From Ricordea florida (lineage: Eukaryota; Cnidaria; Anthozoa; Corallimorpharia; Ricordeidae), in contig OX453272.1 of the NCBI GenBank assembly GCA_949710005.1, positions 7,743,633 to 7,807,632 on the forward strand: 64,000 nucleotides of DNA. The letters run 5' to 3'. Position numbers and translations under genes: made by a program. Of the stretch, positions 49,435 to 58,071 are shown piece after piece. The stretch's first letter is position 1, and each line of letters opens with the position of its first letter. A model generated the notes under the pieces. It was not told the DNA's origin and made no database searches. It was given only the letters and a program-made list of their open reading frames with translations.

Positions 49435-52400
49435 ATGGAACAAGAATTAAGAAGATTAAATGTTGTGCAACTGAAACATTTGGCTAGATGGTATAATATT
49501 CCTGGCCGTTCGCGTTTTAATAAAAGAGATTTTGTTCAAGAGTTGAGTAATATTCCTGAAATAAATAATAATATTCAACGAATTATTACTAATATTGCTG
49601 GAATTGTTAATGAGCTACGTAATACACCAATGAGGCCAATAGATCAACCAAATTTACCTCTTCCAATTCCAGAAATTGAACCGCAACAAATAAGGCCAGC
49701 AAATCGACAAAATTTACCACCTTTAACTATTCCTCAGCCCGTGCCCGATACATTGCCTGGCTCACCAGATCGAATTAATCCAGATAGCCCCCCACCAGGT
49801 CCACCGCCTCCTAATCGTCGACCGGGAACTCCGCCACGACCACCTCCACCAAAAAGACCACCACCGCCAAAAAGACCACCTCCACCCATAATAAAACCAA
49901 AACAAAATACTTTTTTAGGAAATGCAATAAACAAGTTTTGGAACGTAGTAAAACCATACATACCTGAAAAAGTAAAAAATAAAGCAGTGGCGGCAAAAAA
50001 TAAAGTAAAAGAAGTAGCTAAAAATTTTGTAGAAAGATATAAAAAAGTAAATAAAACCAAAGAAATAAAACCACCGCCAAAAAGTGATAATAAGAAAGGT
50101 GAAAGAAAAAATAATGGGGATTATGAGAAGGAAGGCGCAAGAAATGAGGAAAAAGAAATTGCAGAAGATTTTACACCAAGACAATTTGAATCAGCTATTA
50201 ATGGTAATTATTTAAGTTATAGGATTGAAGGAAATAAAAAGAATGATGAAAAGACATTCTTACATAAAATAAAACCAAAAGTTATAGATTTACTTAGAAA
50301 GAGAGTTGAAACACAAAAATCATTAAAGACAAAATTTATATTTACATGCAAATTCATGAGAAAAAATAATGACACTGGGAAAATTGAATACCGTGATAGG
50401 CCCTTTCCTTCTGAAAAATCAGAAATTGTTCTCGAGGCAACAGATTTATCAGAATTATTTGATAGATTAACAAATCAACAACTTAGATTATTTGATAAAT
50501 TTATAGATAATGGATCTGGTTGGGTATTTGAACGAGTACTATTCTTTGACATTTTTATAGATCGTTTTGTTCCACTTTTAGGTGGATCTTATATTCAATT
50601 ACCAAAAGAATTGTTAAACAGGAATGCTCTTATTAACCCCAAGAATAATGATAATGAATGTTTCAAGTGGTGTGTAACAAGAGCAGTTTATCCAACTGAT
50701 AAAAATCCACAAAGAATAACTAAAGAATTAATTGAACAATCAAAGAATTTTAATTGGAATGGAATTAATTTTCCAGCTTCTATTCAAGATGTTTTTAATT
50801 TTGAAGAACAAAATGATTATGATATTGCTATATTTGGTTATGATAAGAAAATAGGAGTATATTCTATAAGAAGAAGTAGGAAACGAGGATTTAAATTGAT
50901 TAGATTACTTTTATTAACAGAAGAAACAAATGAAGAGCCAAATAAACACTTTGTTTTAATAAAGAATATTAGTGCACTTATACGAAGGCAAGTTACTAAA
51001 CGTAAATGTAAGTTGTATTTTTGTGATAATTGTTTGAATCCTTTTCACTTAAAAAGCACATTGGAAAAGCACGAAGGATATTGTTATTTATACAAAGAAG
51101 CAAGGATTGATATGCTAAAAGATAAAGATGGTAATCCTTGTTTTATTTCTTTTAAAAATTTTGTTAAAAAAATGAGAATACCTATTGTTGCCTATGCAGA
51201 TTTTGAGTGTATTTTGAAACAAATAAAAAATAATGAGCCCCTAGATAAAAGCAAAAGTTTTACAAATAAATATCAAACCCACAAACCAGTTGCATTTGGC
51301 TGTTATATTAAGAGTTATGATGAAAAAATATGTAAATCAAGATTTTATAGATATACAGCTGAATCAGAAGAAGATGATGTGGCACAGAAATTTGTGGAAT
51401 ACCTAGAGAAAGAATTTAAGGAAATTTATAAAAAATGTATTAGTTATAATGTAAAAAGATTCAAAAAGTTTAATAAGAAGAATATGAATGAAGATGAAAA
51501 AATAAACTATGAAAACGCAACACATTGTCATATATGTGAGAAAGAATTAGGTGAAGATAAGGTAATAGATCACTGTCATCTTACAGGAAAGTATAGAGGT
51601 GCGGCGCATAATGAATGCAATTTAAATTATAAGATTCCAAAATTCTTTCCTGTTATAATTCACAATTTATCGGGATATGATGCTCATCTATTTATTAATA
51701 ATCTTGCAAAAACAGAGGGTAAAATAAAACTTATACCTAATAATGAGGAAAAGTATATTTCTTTCTCAAAAGAGATTGTGGTTGATACCTTCAAAGATAA
51801 AGAAAGTGATAAGATGATAGATGTTAAGAGAGATATAAAGTTTATAGATTCATTAAAATTTATGTCATCCAGTCTTGATGGTTTGTCTAGTAATCTTACT
51901 AAATGTGGAAAGTGTGATGTTTGTAAAGGTGTAATAAAAGGAAGTAGGTGTCTTAATCCAACAGATAAAAACCTACATGAAATTACAAAGTATTTTTTAG
52001 GCAAAGAATTAAAGTTATTATTGAGAAAGGGAGTATTCCCATATGATTATCTTGATGATTTTGATAAATTAAACGAAACCCAACTTCCACCAAAGGAAGC
52101 TTTTTACTCAAAACTTAGCGGTAAAGATATTTCAGAAGATGATTACAAACATGCTAAAAAGGTATGGGAAACTTTTAATATGAAAACAATGAGAGATTAC
52201 CTTAATCTATATCTACAGTCCGATGTGTTATTATTAGCTGATGTTTTTGAAAACTTTAGAGATGTTTGTCAAACACATTATGGTTTGGACCCCGCCTGGT
52301 ATTATACAGCGCCCGGACTGGCTTGGGATGCAATGTTAAAGTTAACCAAAATTGAATTGGAGATGATAATCGACATTGATATGTTAATTATGATTGAGAA

Positions 52401-53751
52401 AGGTGTTAGAGGCGGCATAGCTCAAATATCAAACAGATACGCTAAAGCAAATAACCCGTACATGAAAGAATATGATCCTAAAATGGTAACAAATTATATA
52501 CAATATCTTGATGCAAACAACTTATATGGTGGTGCAATGAGTAAACCACTCCCTACTCATGACTTAAGATGGATACCTGAAGAAGAGCTAAAAAACTGGA
52601 GAAATATACCATGTATATTAGAGGTTGATTTAAAATATTCACAACATCTTCATGATTCACATAGTGATTATCCACTTGCGCCTGAAAGAATTAATGTTAA
52701 TAGGGTTGAGAAATTAATACCAAACCTAAATGATAAGAAAAATTATGTTGTTCATCATGAAACTCTAAAAAAATATGAAAGCCTGGGATTAGAAGTAACA
52801 AAGATTCACAGAGGAATTACATTTGAAGAGTCTGCATGGTTAAAACCTTACATAGATTTGAATACAAAATTGAGAGCACAAGCGAAAAACGACTTTGAAA
52901 AAGATTTCTTCAAACTTATGAACAACTCCGTATTTGGGAAAACAATGGAAAATCTTAGAAAAAGGGTTGATATAAGATTGGTAACTAATGAGAAAGAAGC
53001 AAGAAAATTAATATCAAAAGCTAACTATAATCGTCGTACTATTTTTTCTGAAAATCTTATGGCCGTTCATATGAATAGAACACATATAATATACAATAAA
53101 CCTATTTACTTAGGAATGTGTATTTTAGATATAAGTAAAGCAATGATGTATGACTTTCATTATAATTATATTAAACCAAAATATGGTGAAAAAGCTAAAT
53201 TACTTATGACGGATACAGATAGTCTTGTATATGATATAGAAACTGTGGATTTCTATAAGGATATAAGCCCTGATGTTAGAGAAATGTTTGACACCAGCAA
53301 TTACCCTAAAAATCATCCATCAGGTATTGAGACATGCGTAAATAAAAAAGTAATTGGTAAGTTTAAAGATGAAGCTGGCGGTAGAATAATAACCGAATTT
53401 GTTGGTCTACGAGCTAAGTTATACGCTTTCAGGACTGATGATGGCGAAGAGATAAAAAAGGATAAAGGAATTAAAAAATCAGTTGTAGAAAATAGTATAA
53501 GATTTGATGATTATAAGGAATGTTTGGATAGCAAAGTAAAGCAGATGAGAGAAATGCCAGTAATAAGAAGTTATAAGCATTTTGTTTATACTGAAACTGT
53601 TAATAAAGTTGCACTATCTGCTGATGATGATAAGAGAATCATTCAAGAAGATGGAATGCATACTCTGCCATATGGTCATTATCGGGCGGAGCCCTCCCCA
53701 GCAGAGCTGGATCTAATTAAAACAGAATTAGGTGGTAACTGCGTATCATAA
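49435..53751 (+). CDS. Protein-primed-type family B DNA polymerase (PolB), 1438 aa
   Basis: Replicates the element. Domains in order: a SAP-like DNA-binding start (residues 5-40, LNVVQLKHLARWYNIPGR); a proline-rich linker (about 100-150) with NRRPGTPP; a lysine-rich stretch (155-240); a CxxC finger at residues 530-533 (FCDNCLNPF) with downstream His and Cys. Then Exo I YADFECIL (Asp589), an endonuclease-VII/HNH-like zinc insertion (C698xxC701, DHCH 712-715, Cys728), Exo II HNLSGYDAH (743-750) and Exo III LQSDVLLLAD (Asp930). Pol motif A is DANNLYGGAM (Asp1026), motif B LMNNSVFGKTMEN (near 1163) and motif C MTDTDSLVYD (Asp1260, Asp1262). All catalytic acids are present. The 3' end overlaps the integrase by 73 bases in convergent orientation, and the last codons contain a double-hairpin element (53684-53710). 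Confidence 0.97.
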   Translation: MEQELRRLNVVQLKHLARWYNIPGRSRFNKRDFVQELSNIPEINNNIQRIITNIAGIVNELRNTPMRPIDQPNLPLPIPEIEPQQIRPANRQNLPPLTIPQPVPDTLPGSPDRINPDSPPPGPPPPNRRPGTPPRPPPPKRPPPPKRPPPPIIKPKQNTFLGNAINKFWNVVKPYIPEKVKNKAVAAKNKVKEVAKNFVERYKKVNKTKEIKPPPKSDNKKGERKNNGDYEKEGARNEEKEIAEDFTPRQFESAINGNYLSYRIEGNKKNDEKTFLHKIKPKVIDLLRKRVETQKSLKTKFIFTCKFMRKNNDTGKIEYRDRPFPSEKSEIVLEATDLSELFDRLTNQQLRLFDKFIDNGSGWVFERVLFFDIFIDRFVPLLGGSYIQLPKELLNRNALINPKNNDNECFKWCVTRAVYPTDKNPQRITKELIEQSKNFNWNGINFPASIQDVFNFEEQNDYDIAIFGYDKKIGVYSIRRSRKRGFKLIRLLLLTEETNEEPNKHFVLIKNISALIRRQVTKRKCKLYFCDNCLNPFHLKSTLEKHEGYCYLYKEARIDMLKDKDGNPCFISFKNFVKKMRIPIVAYADFECILKQIKNNEPLDKSKSFTNKYQTHKPVAFGCYIKSYDEKICKSRFYRYTAESEEDDVAQKFVEYLEKEFKEIYKKCISYNVKRFKKFNKKNMNEDEKINYENATHCHICEKELGEDKVIDHCHLTGKYRGAAHNECNLNYKIPKFFPVIIHNLSGYDAHLFINNLAKTEGKIKLIPNNEEKYISFSKEIVVDTFKDKESDKMIDVKRDIKFIDSLKFMSSSLDGLSSNLTKCGKCDVCKGVIKGSRCLNPTDKNLHEITKYFLGKELKLLLRKGVFPYDYLDDFDKLNETQLPPKEAFYSKLSGKDISEDDYKHAKKVWETFNMKTMRDYLNLYLQSDVLLLADVFENFRDVCQTHYGLDPAWYYTAPGLAWDAMLKLTKIELEMIIDIDMLIMIEKGVRGGIAQISNRYAKANNPYMKEYDPKMVTNYIQYLDANNLYGGAMSKPLPTHDLRWIPEEELKNWRNIPCILEVDLKYSQHLHDSHSDYPLAPERINVNRVEKLIPNLNDKKNYVVHHETLKKYESLGLEVTKIHRGITFEESAWLKPYIDLNTKLRAQAKNDFEKDFFKLMNNSVFGKTMENLRKRVDIRLVTNEKEARKLISKANYNRRTIFSENLMAVHMNRTHIIYNKPIYLGMCILDISKAMMYDFHYNYIKPKYGEKAKLLMTDTDSLVYDIETVDFYKDISPDVREMFDTSNYPKNHPSGIETCVNKKVIGKFKDEAGGRIITEFVGLRAKLYAFRTDDGEEIKKDKGIKKSVVENSIRFDDYKECLDSKVKQMREMPVIRSYKHFVYTETVNKVALSADDDKRIIQEDGMHTLPYGHYRAEPSPAELDLIKTELGGNCVS

Positions 53752-54707
53752 GGAATAACTTGAAGCTCCTCCCGTACAAAACCTCGTCTTGGCCCGTCTT
53801 GTAAAAAATATAAAACCGGCTGATTAGGAGAAACCTTACTTCCGGAAATATAATAAACTTTTATGCTCCAAATAGGATCTGTGGCTCGTCTTTTTTCACC
53901 ACCCTCAAGCTCACCCGGAGATAATAAATATCTAACTTTAACATATGGTGGTAATCTAACCTCATCAAGACCAACAACTCGGTGATATCTTTTAGTTTCA
54001 AGTTCCACTTCTTTCATTTTTATTGCTTTATCAGGCTCTTTGCCAGTTATTCTCGTTGGTGTATTGTTCAAAGTTTTCAAAATATCTGGTAATCGTTTTA
54101 CCCATACTCTAGATCGATCATCACTTACCATTTCTTGCGCATATTGATGACTAAATAATTTTTCACCTAATATTTTATTTGCACTTTCAACAAATGCTTG
54201 GGCTCTGTGATTTCCAGCTTCACTTCTCTGTATTTTCACATTATGATAATTCATAAGTTTTGAAACCTCGCCCATAAATTCTTTTCCTGGATCAACCATT
54301 AATGTTTTTGGATATTTTAACTTTCTAGAATATATTTTTTCAAAAGCATTTGAAATTTCTCTACTTTCTTTTGAAGTTAATGCTTCCGCATCTTTATATC
54401 TTGAAGCAACATCAACCACAACTAATGCATATCGATATGTTTTTCTTCCAACTCTATCATGTGGTAAAAATAATAAATCTGCTTGATGAATCTGATTAGG
54501 TTTATCCACAGTCCAGTGAGGTCTAGGTATATATTTTGGAGATGGAAGATATATTTGCCATATTGCTTGTTTCTGAAGCCATTGTTTTGCTTCATCTTCA
54601 CTAACATTTGCCTTTTCAGCTAATTTAGGAATTGCAGAATATCCTTTCCAATATCCTTCAGTTGAATAATATAACCGACTTAAAGTCGATATCTTTTCGT
54701 TACTCAT
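53679..54707 (-). CDS. RVE-family integrase, 342 aa
   Basis: Retrovirus-type DDE integrase that would insert the element's DNA into the host genome. The catalytic triad is Asp77 (HQADLLF), Asp139 (MVDPGKEF) and Glu174 (AFVESANK), with 34 residues between the second and third, the classic D,D(35)E spacing. The N-terminal 60 residues are helical (AEKANVSEDEAKQWLQ), and I see no complete HHCC zinc motif. The C-terminal part (230-342) has an SH3-like feel (PPYVKVRYLLSPGELEG), but no chromodomain is obvious. It is convergent with PolB and divergent from the capsid gene, 33 bases apart. The last codons (SSSAGEGSAR) are encoded by the antisense of the double-hairpin element. Confidence 0.95.
   Translation of the reverse strand: MSNEKISTLSRLYYSTEGYWKGYSAIPKLAEKANVSEDEAKQWLQKQAIWQIYLPSPKYIPRPHWTVDKPNQIHQADLLFLPHDRVGRKTYRYALVVVDVASRYKDAEALTSKESREISNAFEKIYSRKLKYPKTLMVDPGKEFMGEVSKLMNYHNVKIQRSEAGNHRAQAFVESANKILGEKLFSHQYAQEMVSDDRSRVWVKRLPDILKTLNNTPTRITGKEPDKAIKMKEVELETKRYHRVVGLDEVRLPPYVKVRYLLSPGELEGGEKRRATDPIWSIKVYYISGSKVSPNQPVLYFLQDGPRRGFVREELQVIPYDTQLPPNSVLIRSSSAGEGSAR
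53684..53710. repeat. 27-base GC-rich double-hairpin element, copy 1
   Basis: Stem GGGC, loop GGA, stem GCCC; then TCC; then stem CCAGC, loop AGA, stem GCTGG. Both stems are perfect. It lies in frame in PolB (RAEPSPAEL) and, on the other strand, in the integrase C-terminus. Same layout as 56730-56756. Confidence 0.85.
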
Positions 54708-54715
54708 TTAAAGAT
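54707..54715 (+). promoter_or_regulatory. TTTAAAGAT motif upstream of the capsid gene
   Basis: TTTAAAGAT, 25 bases before the ATG of the capsid ORF. It overlaps the first base of the integrase ATG on the other strand, so the 33-base gap between the two genes holds a compact divergent control site. Confidence 0.65.
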
Positions 54716-54740
54716 TAACCAAAGTATCTTATAAATTACA

Positions 54741-55985
54741 ATGACGTCTGAAAAAATTAATCCAAACAGAATTCCACGAGAACCATTTGGGTTGAAAGCA
54801 GAATCAACTTTGAATAGAATTACATTAAATCCGTCCTCAGCCAGCCCTGGAGAAACATTATATATAAATATCCCTAAACTTTCTGATAATTTAGTTATTG
54901 TACCTGGAAGCGTATCTCTACTTTTCGATTTGGAAGTTGATGGGCATGCTAATAACACCCTTGTGAATAATGTGGGTAGTAATCTTGTATCCAGATTAAG
55001 GGTTCTTTTTGGTGGCGAAACATTACAAGATACCCAAAGATACGATCTATTTAAAACATATCATGATTTATTTTTATTAGATGTGGATCGCGGGGATAAA
55101 TTAAGACAAGGTATTTCTTCAGAAAACATGAGAAAACTAAGGACAAATGCTGGTGATAAGAAAACTCAAGATGTTAGGGAAGTAGCTCTTGCATCAGTAC
55201 ATAATACCAAGTATCACATTCCACTAAATCACCCTATTCTAAAAGATCACGGAGTTTTCTATCCAAAAGCCCTAGATCATCATCTAATCTTTGAGATTAC
55301 GCTAGCCCCAGTTTCTGATATTGTTGTTTTTTCTGATACTACAAAGACCCCCACATATTCAATCAAAAACCTAGAGTTAGAATATTCTTCCATTTCAAGC
55401 GAATACTTGGCTCGTGAGGCACAAGCAGCTTATCAGGTTGGAAAAGGATTCTTTTACGAAAATGTTACTCTACACAAAACTTTTACTTTTTCCGTAGGCG
55501 GGGACACTGTCATTAACCAGCATATTAATCTACCTAGAAGGTCAATGACGGGAATATTATTTTTGTTTAAATTACCCAACGCTGCTGGGGCTCGAAACTC
55601 AGAAAGTTTTTACAATCCTGGAATCACCTCGATCAATATAGATGTTGATGGAGTACCAAATCGTTTATACTCTAAGGGAATGATACCTTCTGATATCTGG
55701 GAGTCAGTGAAGAAAAGATTTGGACAGACAGAAGGGAGGAGCAGGATTGACATGAAAGAAAAGGATTTTTATTTTGACAAGTTTGCATTATGGGTTGATT
55801 TGAGAACTCACCCTGATAATGATATTCATGGAGGAGGTTTGGTTTTAAACAATACAAGGGATGGGGTAAAACTAGAAATTAAAAGAAAACAAAGCGGATC
55901 TGGCACTGTAACCTGTTATATGTTTGTTGTAGCCGATGCAATGATGGAAATAATGAATTCAAGTTTGAGATCAATTAAGTACTAA
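54741..55985 (+). CDS. Candidate major capsid protein (double jelly-roll type), 414 aa
   Basis: Beta-rich, no membrane segment, no cysteine clusters. Motif-like stretches include GETLYINIPKLSDNLVIVPG near the N-terminus, RVLFGGETLQDTQRYDLFKT around residue 92, HHLIFEITLAPVSDIVVF around 185, RRSMTGILFLFKLP in the middle and KFALWVDLRTHPDNDIHGGG near the end. Alternating strands and two similar-sized halves fit a double jelly-roll, and its place just before the packaging ATPase matches capsid-ATPase adjacency in related elements. It is short compared with the 550-650 aa typical of Polinton capsid proteins. The capsid role is inference from context and fold impression. It ends at TAA 55983-55985. 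Confidence 0.65.
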   Translation: MTSEKINPNRIPREPFGLKAESTLNRITLNPSSASPGETLYINIPKLSDNLVIVPGSVSLLFDLEVDGHANNTLVNNVGSNLVSRLRVLFGGETLQDTQRYDLFKTYHDLFLLDVDRGDKLRQGISSENMRKLRTNAGDKKTQDVREVALASVHNTKYHIPLNHPILKDHGVFYPKALDHHLIFEITLAPVSDIVVFSDTTKTPTYSIKNLELEYSSISSEYLAREAQAAYQVGKGFFYENVTLHKTFTFSVGGDTVINQHINLPRRSMTGILFLFKLPNAAGARNSESFYNPGITSINIDVDGVPNRLYSKGMIPSDIWESVKKRFGQTEGRSRIDMKEKDFYFDKFALWVDLRTHPDNDIHGGGLVLNNTRDGVKLEIKRKQSGSGTVTCYMFVVADAMMEIMNSSLRSIKY

Positions 55986-56642
55986 CTTAAAACCTTATGT
56001 TATGATACAAAAATCAGGGAAGAACTACGAGAAAAAATACCATTTCACTGTATCATAACCGGGCCAACAAATTGTGGAAAAACAAAATACATCATTGATC
56101 AACTCCGTGGCCCCTTCAGAAAAGTTTTTGATTATATTGTTTTAATATGTCCAACTTATTCTAAAAATAAAACATATCATAATTTTGCACGAGGAGATAA
56201 GAGATTCTTTGTATTGTCACCTGATGCTAGTAATATAGACGAGATTAATGAATTATTAACTGATTGCCAAACTTTATTCTCTGGAACAAACACATTAATA
56301 ATTTTAGACGATTGCGCTGTATCTAATGATCTGAAGAAAAGATCAAACAAGTTTATAGATTTGGCATTCTCCGGAAGGCATCATGGTTTATCAGTTTGGG
56401 TTCTCACTCAGCAATTAACATCAATTGCAAAACCTTTCCGAGAAAATGTGGCTTGTGTGGTCTCATTTCATAACCCCTCGCAGAAAGGTATGAAGATGTT
56501 TTTTGAAGATTATGGTGGTGATTTGGATTATGTATCATGTAAAAAATTTATGCAATTATTAAAAACTGAAAAATATTCTAGACTATGTTTATGTTTACGT
56601 TACCCATTCAATTGTTATTTAGAAGTTCCAAACGGAGCGTAG
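55986..56642 (+). CDS. A32/FtsK-type DNA-packaging ATPase, no in-frame ATG at the expected start
   Basis: Walker A GPTNCGKT is at 56061-56084, Walker B LIILDDC at about 56295-56315 and the sensor-like VWVLTQQLTS at about 56396-56425. This set and the roughly 215-residue size fit the A32-like genome-packaging ATPases of Polintons and related viruses. The oddity is the start. The reading frame is open from the codon after the capsid stop (same frame) to 56642, but the first in-frame ATG is at 56214, after the Walker A motif. ATGs at 55997 and 56002 are out of frame. Possible explanations are readthrough of the capsid TAA, a small indel or sequencing error near 56000, or a non-AUG start. No promoter motif precedes it. 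I annotate the whole open frame. Confidence 0.85.
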   Translation, partial: LKTLCYDTKIREELREKIPFHCIITGPTNCGKTKYIIDQLRGPFRKVFDYIVLICPTYSKNKTYHNFARGDKRFFVLSPDASNIDEINELLTDCQTLFSGTNTLIILDDCAVSNDLKKRSNKFIDLAFSGRHHGLSVWVLTQQLTSIAKPFRENVACVVSFHNPSQKGMKMFFEDYGGDLDYVSCKKFMQLLKTEKYSRLCLCLRYPFNCYLEVPNGA

Positions 56643-56682
56643 CGAAGTGCAGAACTCGACTAAAGGGAGCAACCTGAAGTGA

Positions 56683-56690
56683 TTTAAAAA
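56683..56690 (+). promoter_or_regulatory. TTTAAAAA motif, variant of the element's promoter motif
   Basis: GATTTAAAAATAG, 23 bases before the ATG at 56714; a weaker match that lacks the G. Confidence 0.4.
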
Positions 56691-56713
56691 TAGTAAATGT
56701 AACACCATAAAAG

Positions 56714-57292
56714 ATGACAGAAGTTGATCGAGCGAAGCTCTCCCCGGCGATGCCGGAAGATTATATTGAAGAAAAGACTGTAGGAAAGGCAGAGGTAAAA
56801 GATAATAATGATAATGAAATTGAAATTAAACAAGAATCACTAGCTATTCTGGCAGCTCTTGGAACCACAAAGGAATATTTGGGTGTTGAAATGAGTTTGG
56901 GGGATATAAAAAAATTATCAGAAAAAGATGTAGAAAAATATTTTAATCGATATCAAGCGGTAATGGGTAAAAAAATTAATGGTGGATTGGTTGATTCATC
57001 ACTTCAATTAGTTTCCAAACTTATTTCATATTTAGTTCCAGTTGATGATATAGAAGCTCTTTGTGTAGATTTGAAGAATGATGATTTAGTTAATCGTGAA
57101 CTAACAAACATTGTAGGACTATTAGCATTGAAAGCAGGAAGATTGGCGGCACTTGCTAGTGGTATATTTCAGGTTGCCAAGCATGTTAAAATAGGAAAAA
57201 TACAGCAAGTTACATGTACTAATACAGATGATTCTAACAAAACTGATCAGACTACAAAGCAAGGTGTTGATGGGTATGATACTGTTTACTAA
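56714..57292 (+). CDS. Unknown Polinton accessory protein, 192 aa
   Basis: The acidic N-terminus (residues 1-40) includes in-frame sequence encoded by a double-hairpin element (RAKLSPAMPED). The rest is helical with hydrophobic patches (SSLQLVSKLISYLV; TNIVGLLALKAGRLAALASG, residues 137-156), the latter amphipathic or weakly membrane-seeking. A Thr/Asn-rich tail (CTNTDDSNKTDQTTKQ) follows. It sits 71 bases after the ATPase on the same strand. Position among structural genes suggests a virion or assembly protein, but I recognise no family. Confidence 0.75.
   Translation: MTEVDRAKLSPAMPEDYIEEKTVGKAEVKDNNDNEIEIKQESLAILAALGTTKEYLGVEMSLGDIKKLSEKDVEKYFNRYQAVMGKKINGGLVDSSLQLVSKLISYLVPVDDIEALCVDLKNDDLVNRELTNIVGLLALKAGRLAALASGIFQVAKHVKIGKIQQVTCTNTDDSNKTDQTTKQGVDGYDTVY
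56730..56756. repeat. 27-base GC-rich double-hairpin element, copy 2
   Basis: Stem GAGC, loop GAA, stem GCTC; then TCC; then stem CCGGC, loop GAT, stem GCCGG. All stems are perfect. Compared with copy 1, both stems differ in sequence but keep pairing. It sits in frame near the start of the 192-aa ORF. Confidence 0.85.
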
Positions 57293-57302
57293 GCACAACT
57301 GA

Positions 57303-57311
57303 TTTAAAGAT
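57303..57311 (+). promoter_or_regulatory. TTTAAAGAT motif
   Basis: Exact TTTAAAGAT, 25 bases before the ATG at 57337. Confidence 0.65.
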
Positions 57312-57336
57312 TCTTTACTTTGGAAATAAAATAATA

Positions 57337-57786
57337 ATGTCAGAAGAAGTTGTTGAACAAATTACAGCTGATCCCAAACCAGAAAATAAAGATACAAAAA
57401 AGAGGGAGAAAGATCCCAAAAAAGTAGCAGCAGGTAAGAAATTAGCTGAATATAATAAAAAAGCAAAAGATGCATTAGCCAGGGAAATGAAACGTGAAGA
57501 GCAAATTAAAAGGGAAGAAGAGCAAAATGAAAATACATATAGTGAATCAAAATCATGGATGCCAGAGTTATCTTTTACTACTGTTTTATCTATTGTTGGA
57601 TTAGGTTTTACAGCATTTGATCTTTTTATGAGATATCGGGAAAAAGCTAGAGATGGGTACACTGAATATAAAAATAGGATACCAGATTTATCACAAGTAC
57701 CAACACAACCTTTTCAAGCCCCGCCTATAAAGATTCATAATCCACAACCACAATCCGCAGATAGACCAAAAATTGGAATGATGTAA
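57337..57786 (+). CDS. Small single-pass membrane protein with charged N-terminus, 149 aa
   Basis: Residues 1-70 are extremely rich in Lys and Glu (KKREKDPKKVAAGKKLAEYN), probably one long helix. A membrane segment follows at about 79-97 (SFTTVLSIVGLGFTAFDLF), then a positively charged stretch (MRYREKAR) and a Pro/Gln-rich tail. No signal peptide. Likely an accessory virion or membrane-remodelling protein, but I recognise no family. It has its own promoter-like motif. Confidence 0.8.
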   Translation: MSEEVVEQITADPKPENKDTKKREKDPKKVAAGKKLAEYNKKAKDALAREMKREEQIKREEEQNENTYSESKSWMPELSFTTVLSIVGLGFTAFDLFMRYREKARDGYTEYKNRIPDLSQVPTQPFQAPPIKIHNPQPQSADRPKIGMM

Positions 57787-57808
57787 TTTAATCTCTTCCT
57801 AAAAGTTA

Positions 57809-57817
57809 TCTAAAGAT
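57809..57817 (+). promoter_or_regulatory. TCTAAAGAT motif
   Basis: TCTAAAGAT, 24 bases before the ATG at 57842, followed by TTCTTACTGATG, a phrase also found after the motif at 58483. Confidence 0.6.
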
Positions 57818-57841
57818 TTCTTACTGATGTAGTAAAAAATC

Positions 57842-58060
57842 ATGTCAACCGAAAATAAACTTGTGAAAACTGTTACTGATTCTGCGGTCCTTATTGGATT
57901 AGCAGCTGGAGTTGGATATGTAGCTAAAAAAATGATGAAAGAATCATTTATGAACGACCCATCCTCAAGTATTACAAATTATGCAAAATGGGTTGCTGTA
58001 TTATCGGGTAGTATGTATCTAAAAACATATTTAGAGGAACAAAAGATTTTACCAAATTAA
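57842..58060 (+). CDS. Small two-pass membrane protein, 72 aa
   Basis: Two hydrophobic segments (residues 12-29, DSAVLIGLAAGVGYVAKK, and about 46-61, AKWVAVLSGSMYLKTY) separated by a short polar loop. It resembles holin-like or viral membrane peptides in size, but that is only a shape comparison. Eleven bases separate it from the next ORF, which has no motif of its own, so the two are probably co-expressed. Confidence 0.7.
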   Translation: MSTENKLVKTVTDSAVLIGLAAGVGYVAKKMMKESFMNDPSSSITNYAKWVAVLSGSMYLKTYLEEQKILPN

Positions 58061-58071
58061 CGAATATAAAA

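Noticed and set aside
49734..50184. Several minus-strand Gly- or Phe-rich frames antisense to the PolB N-terminus
   Set aside because: They are antisense readings of the proline-rich and lysine-rich linker of PolB.
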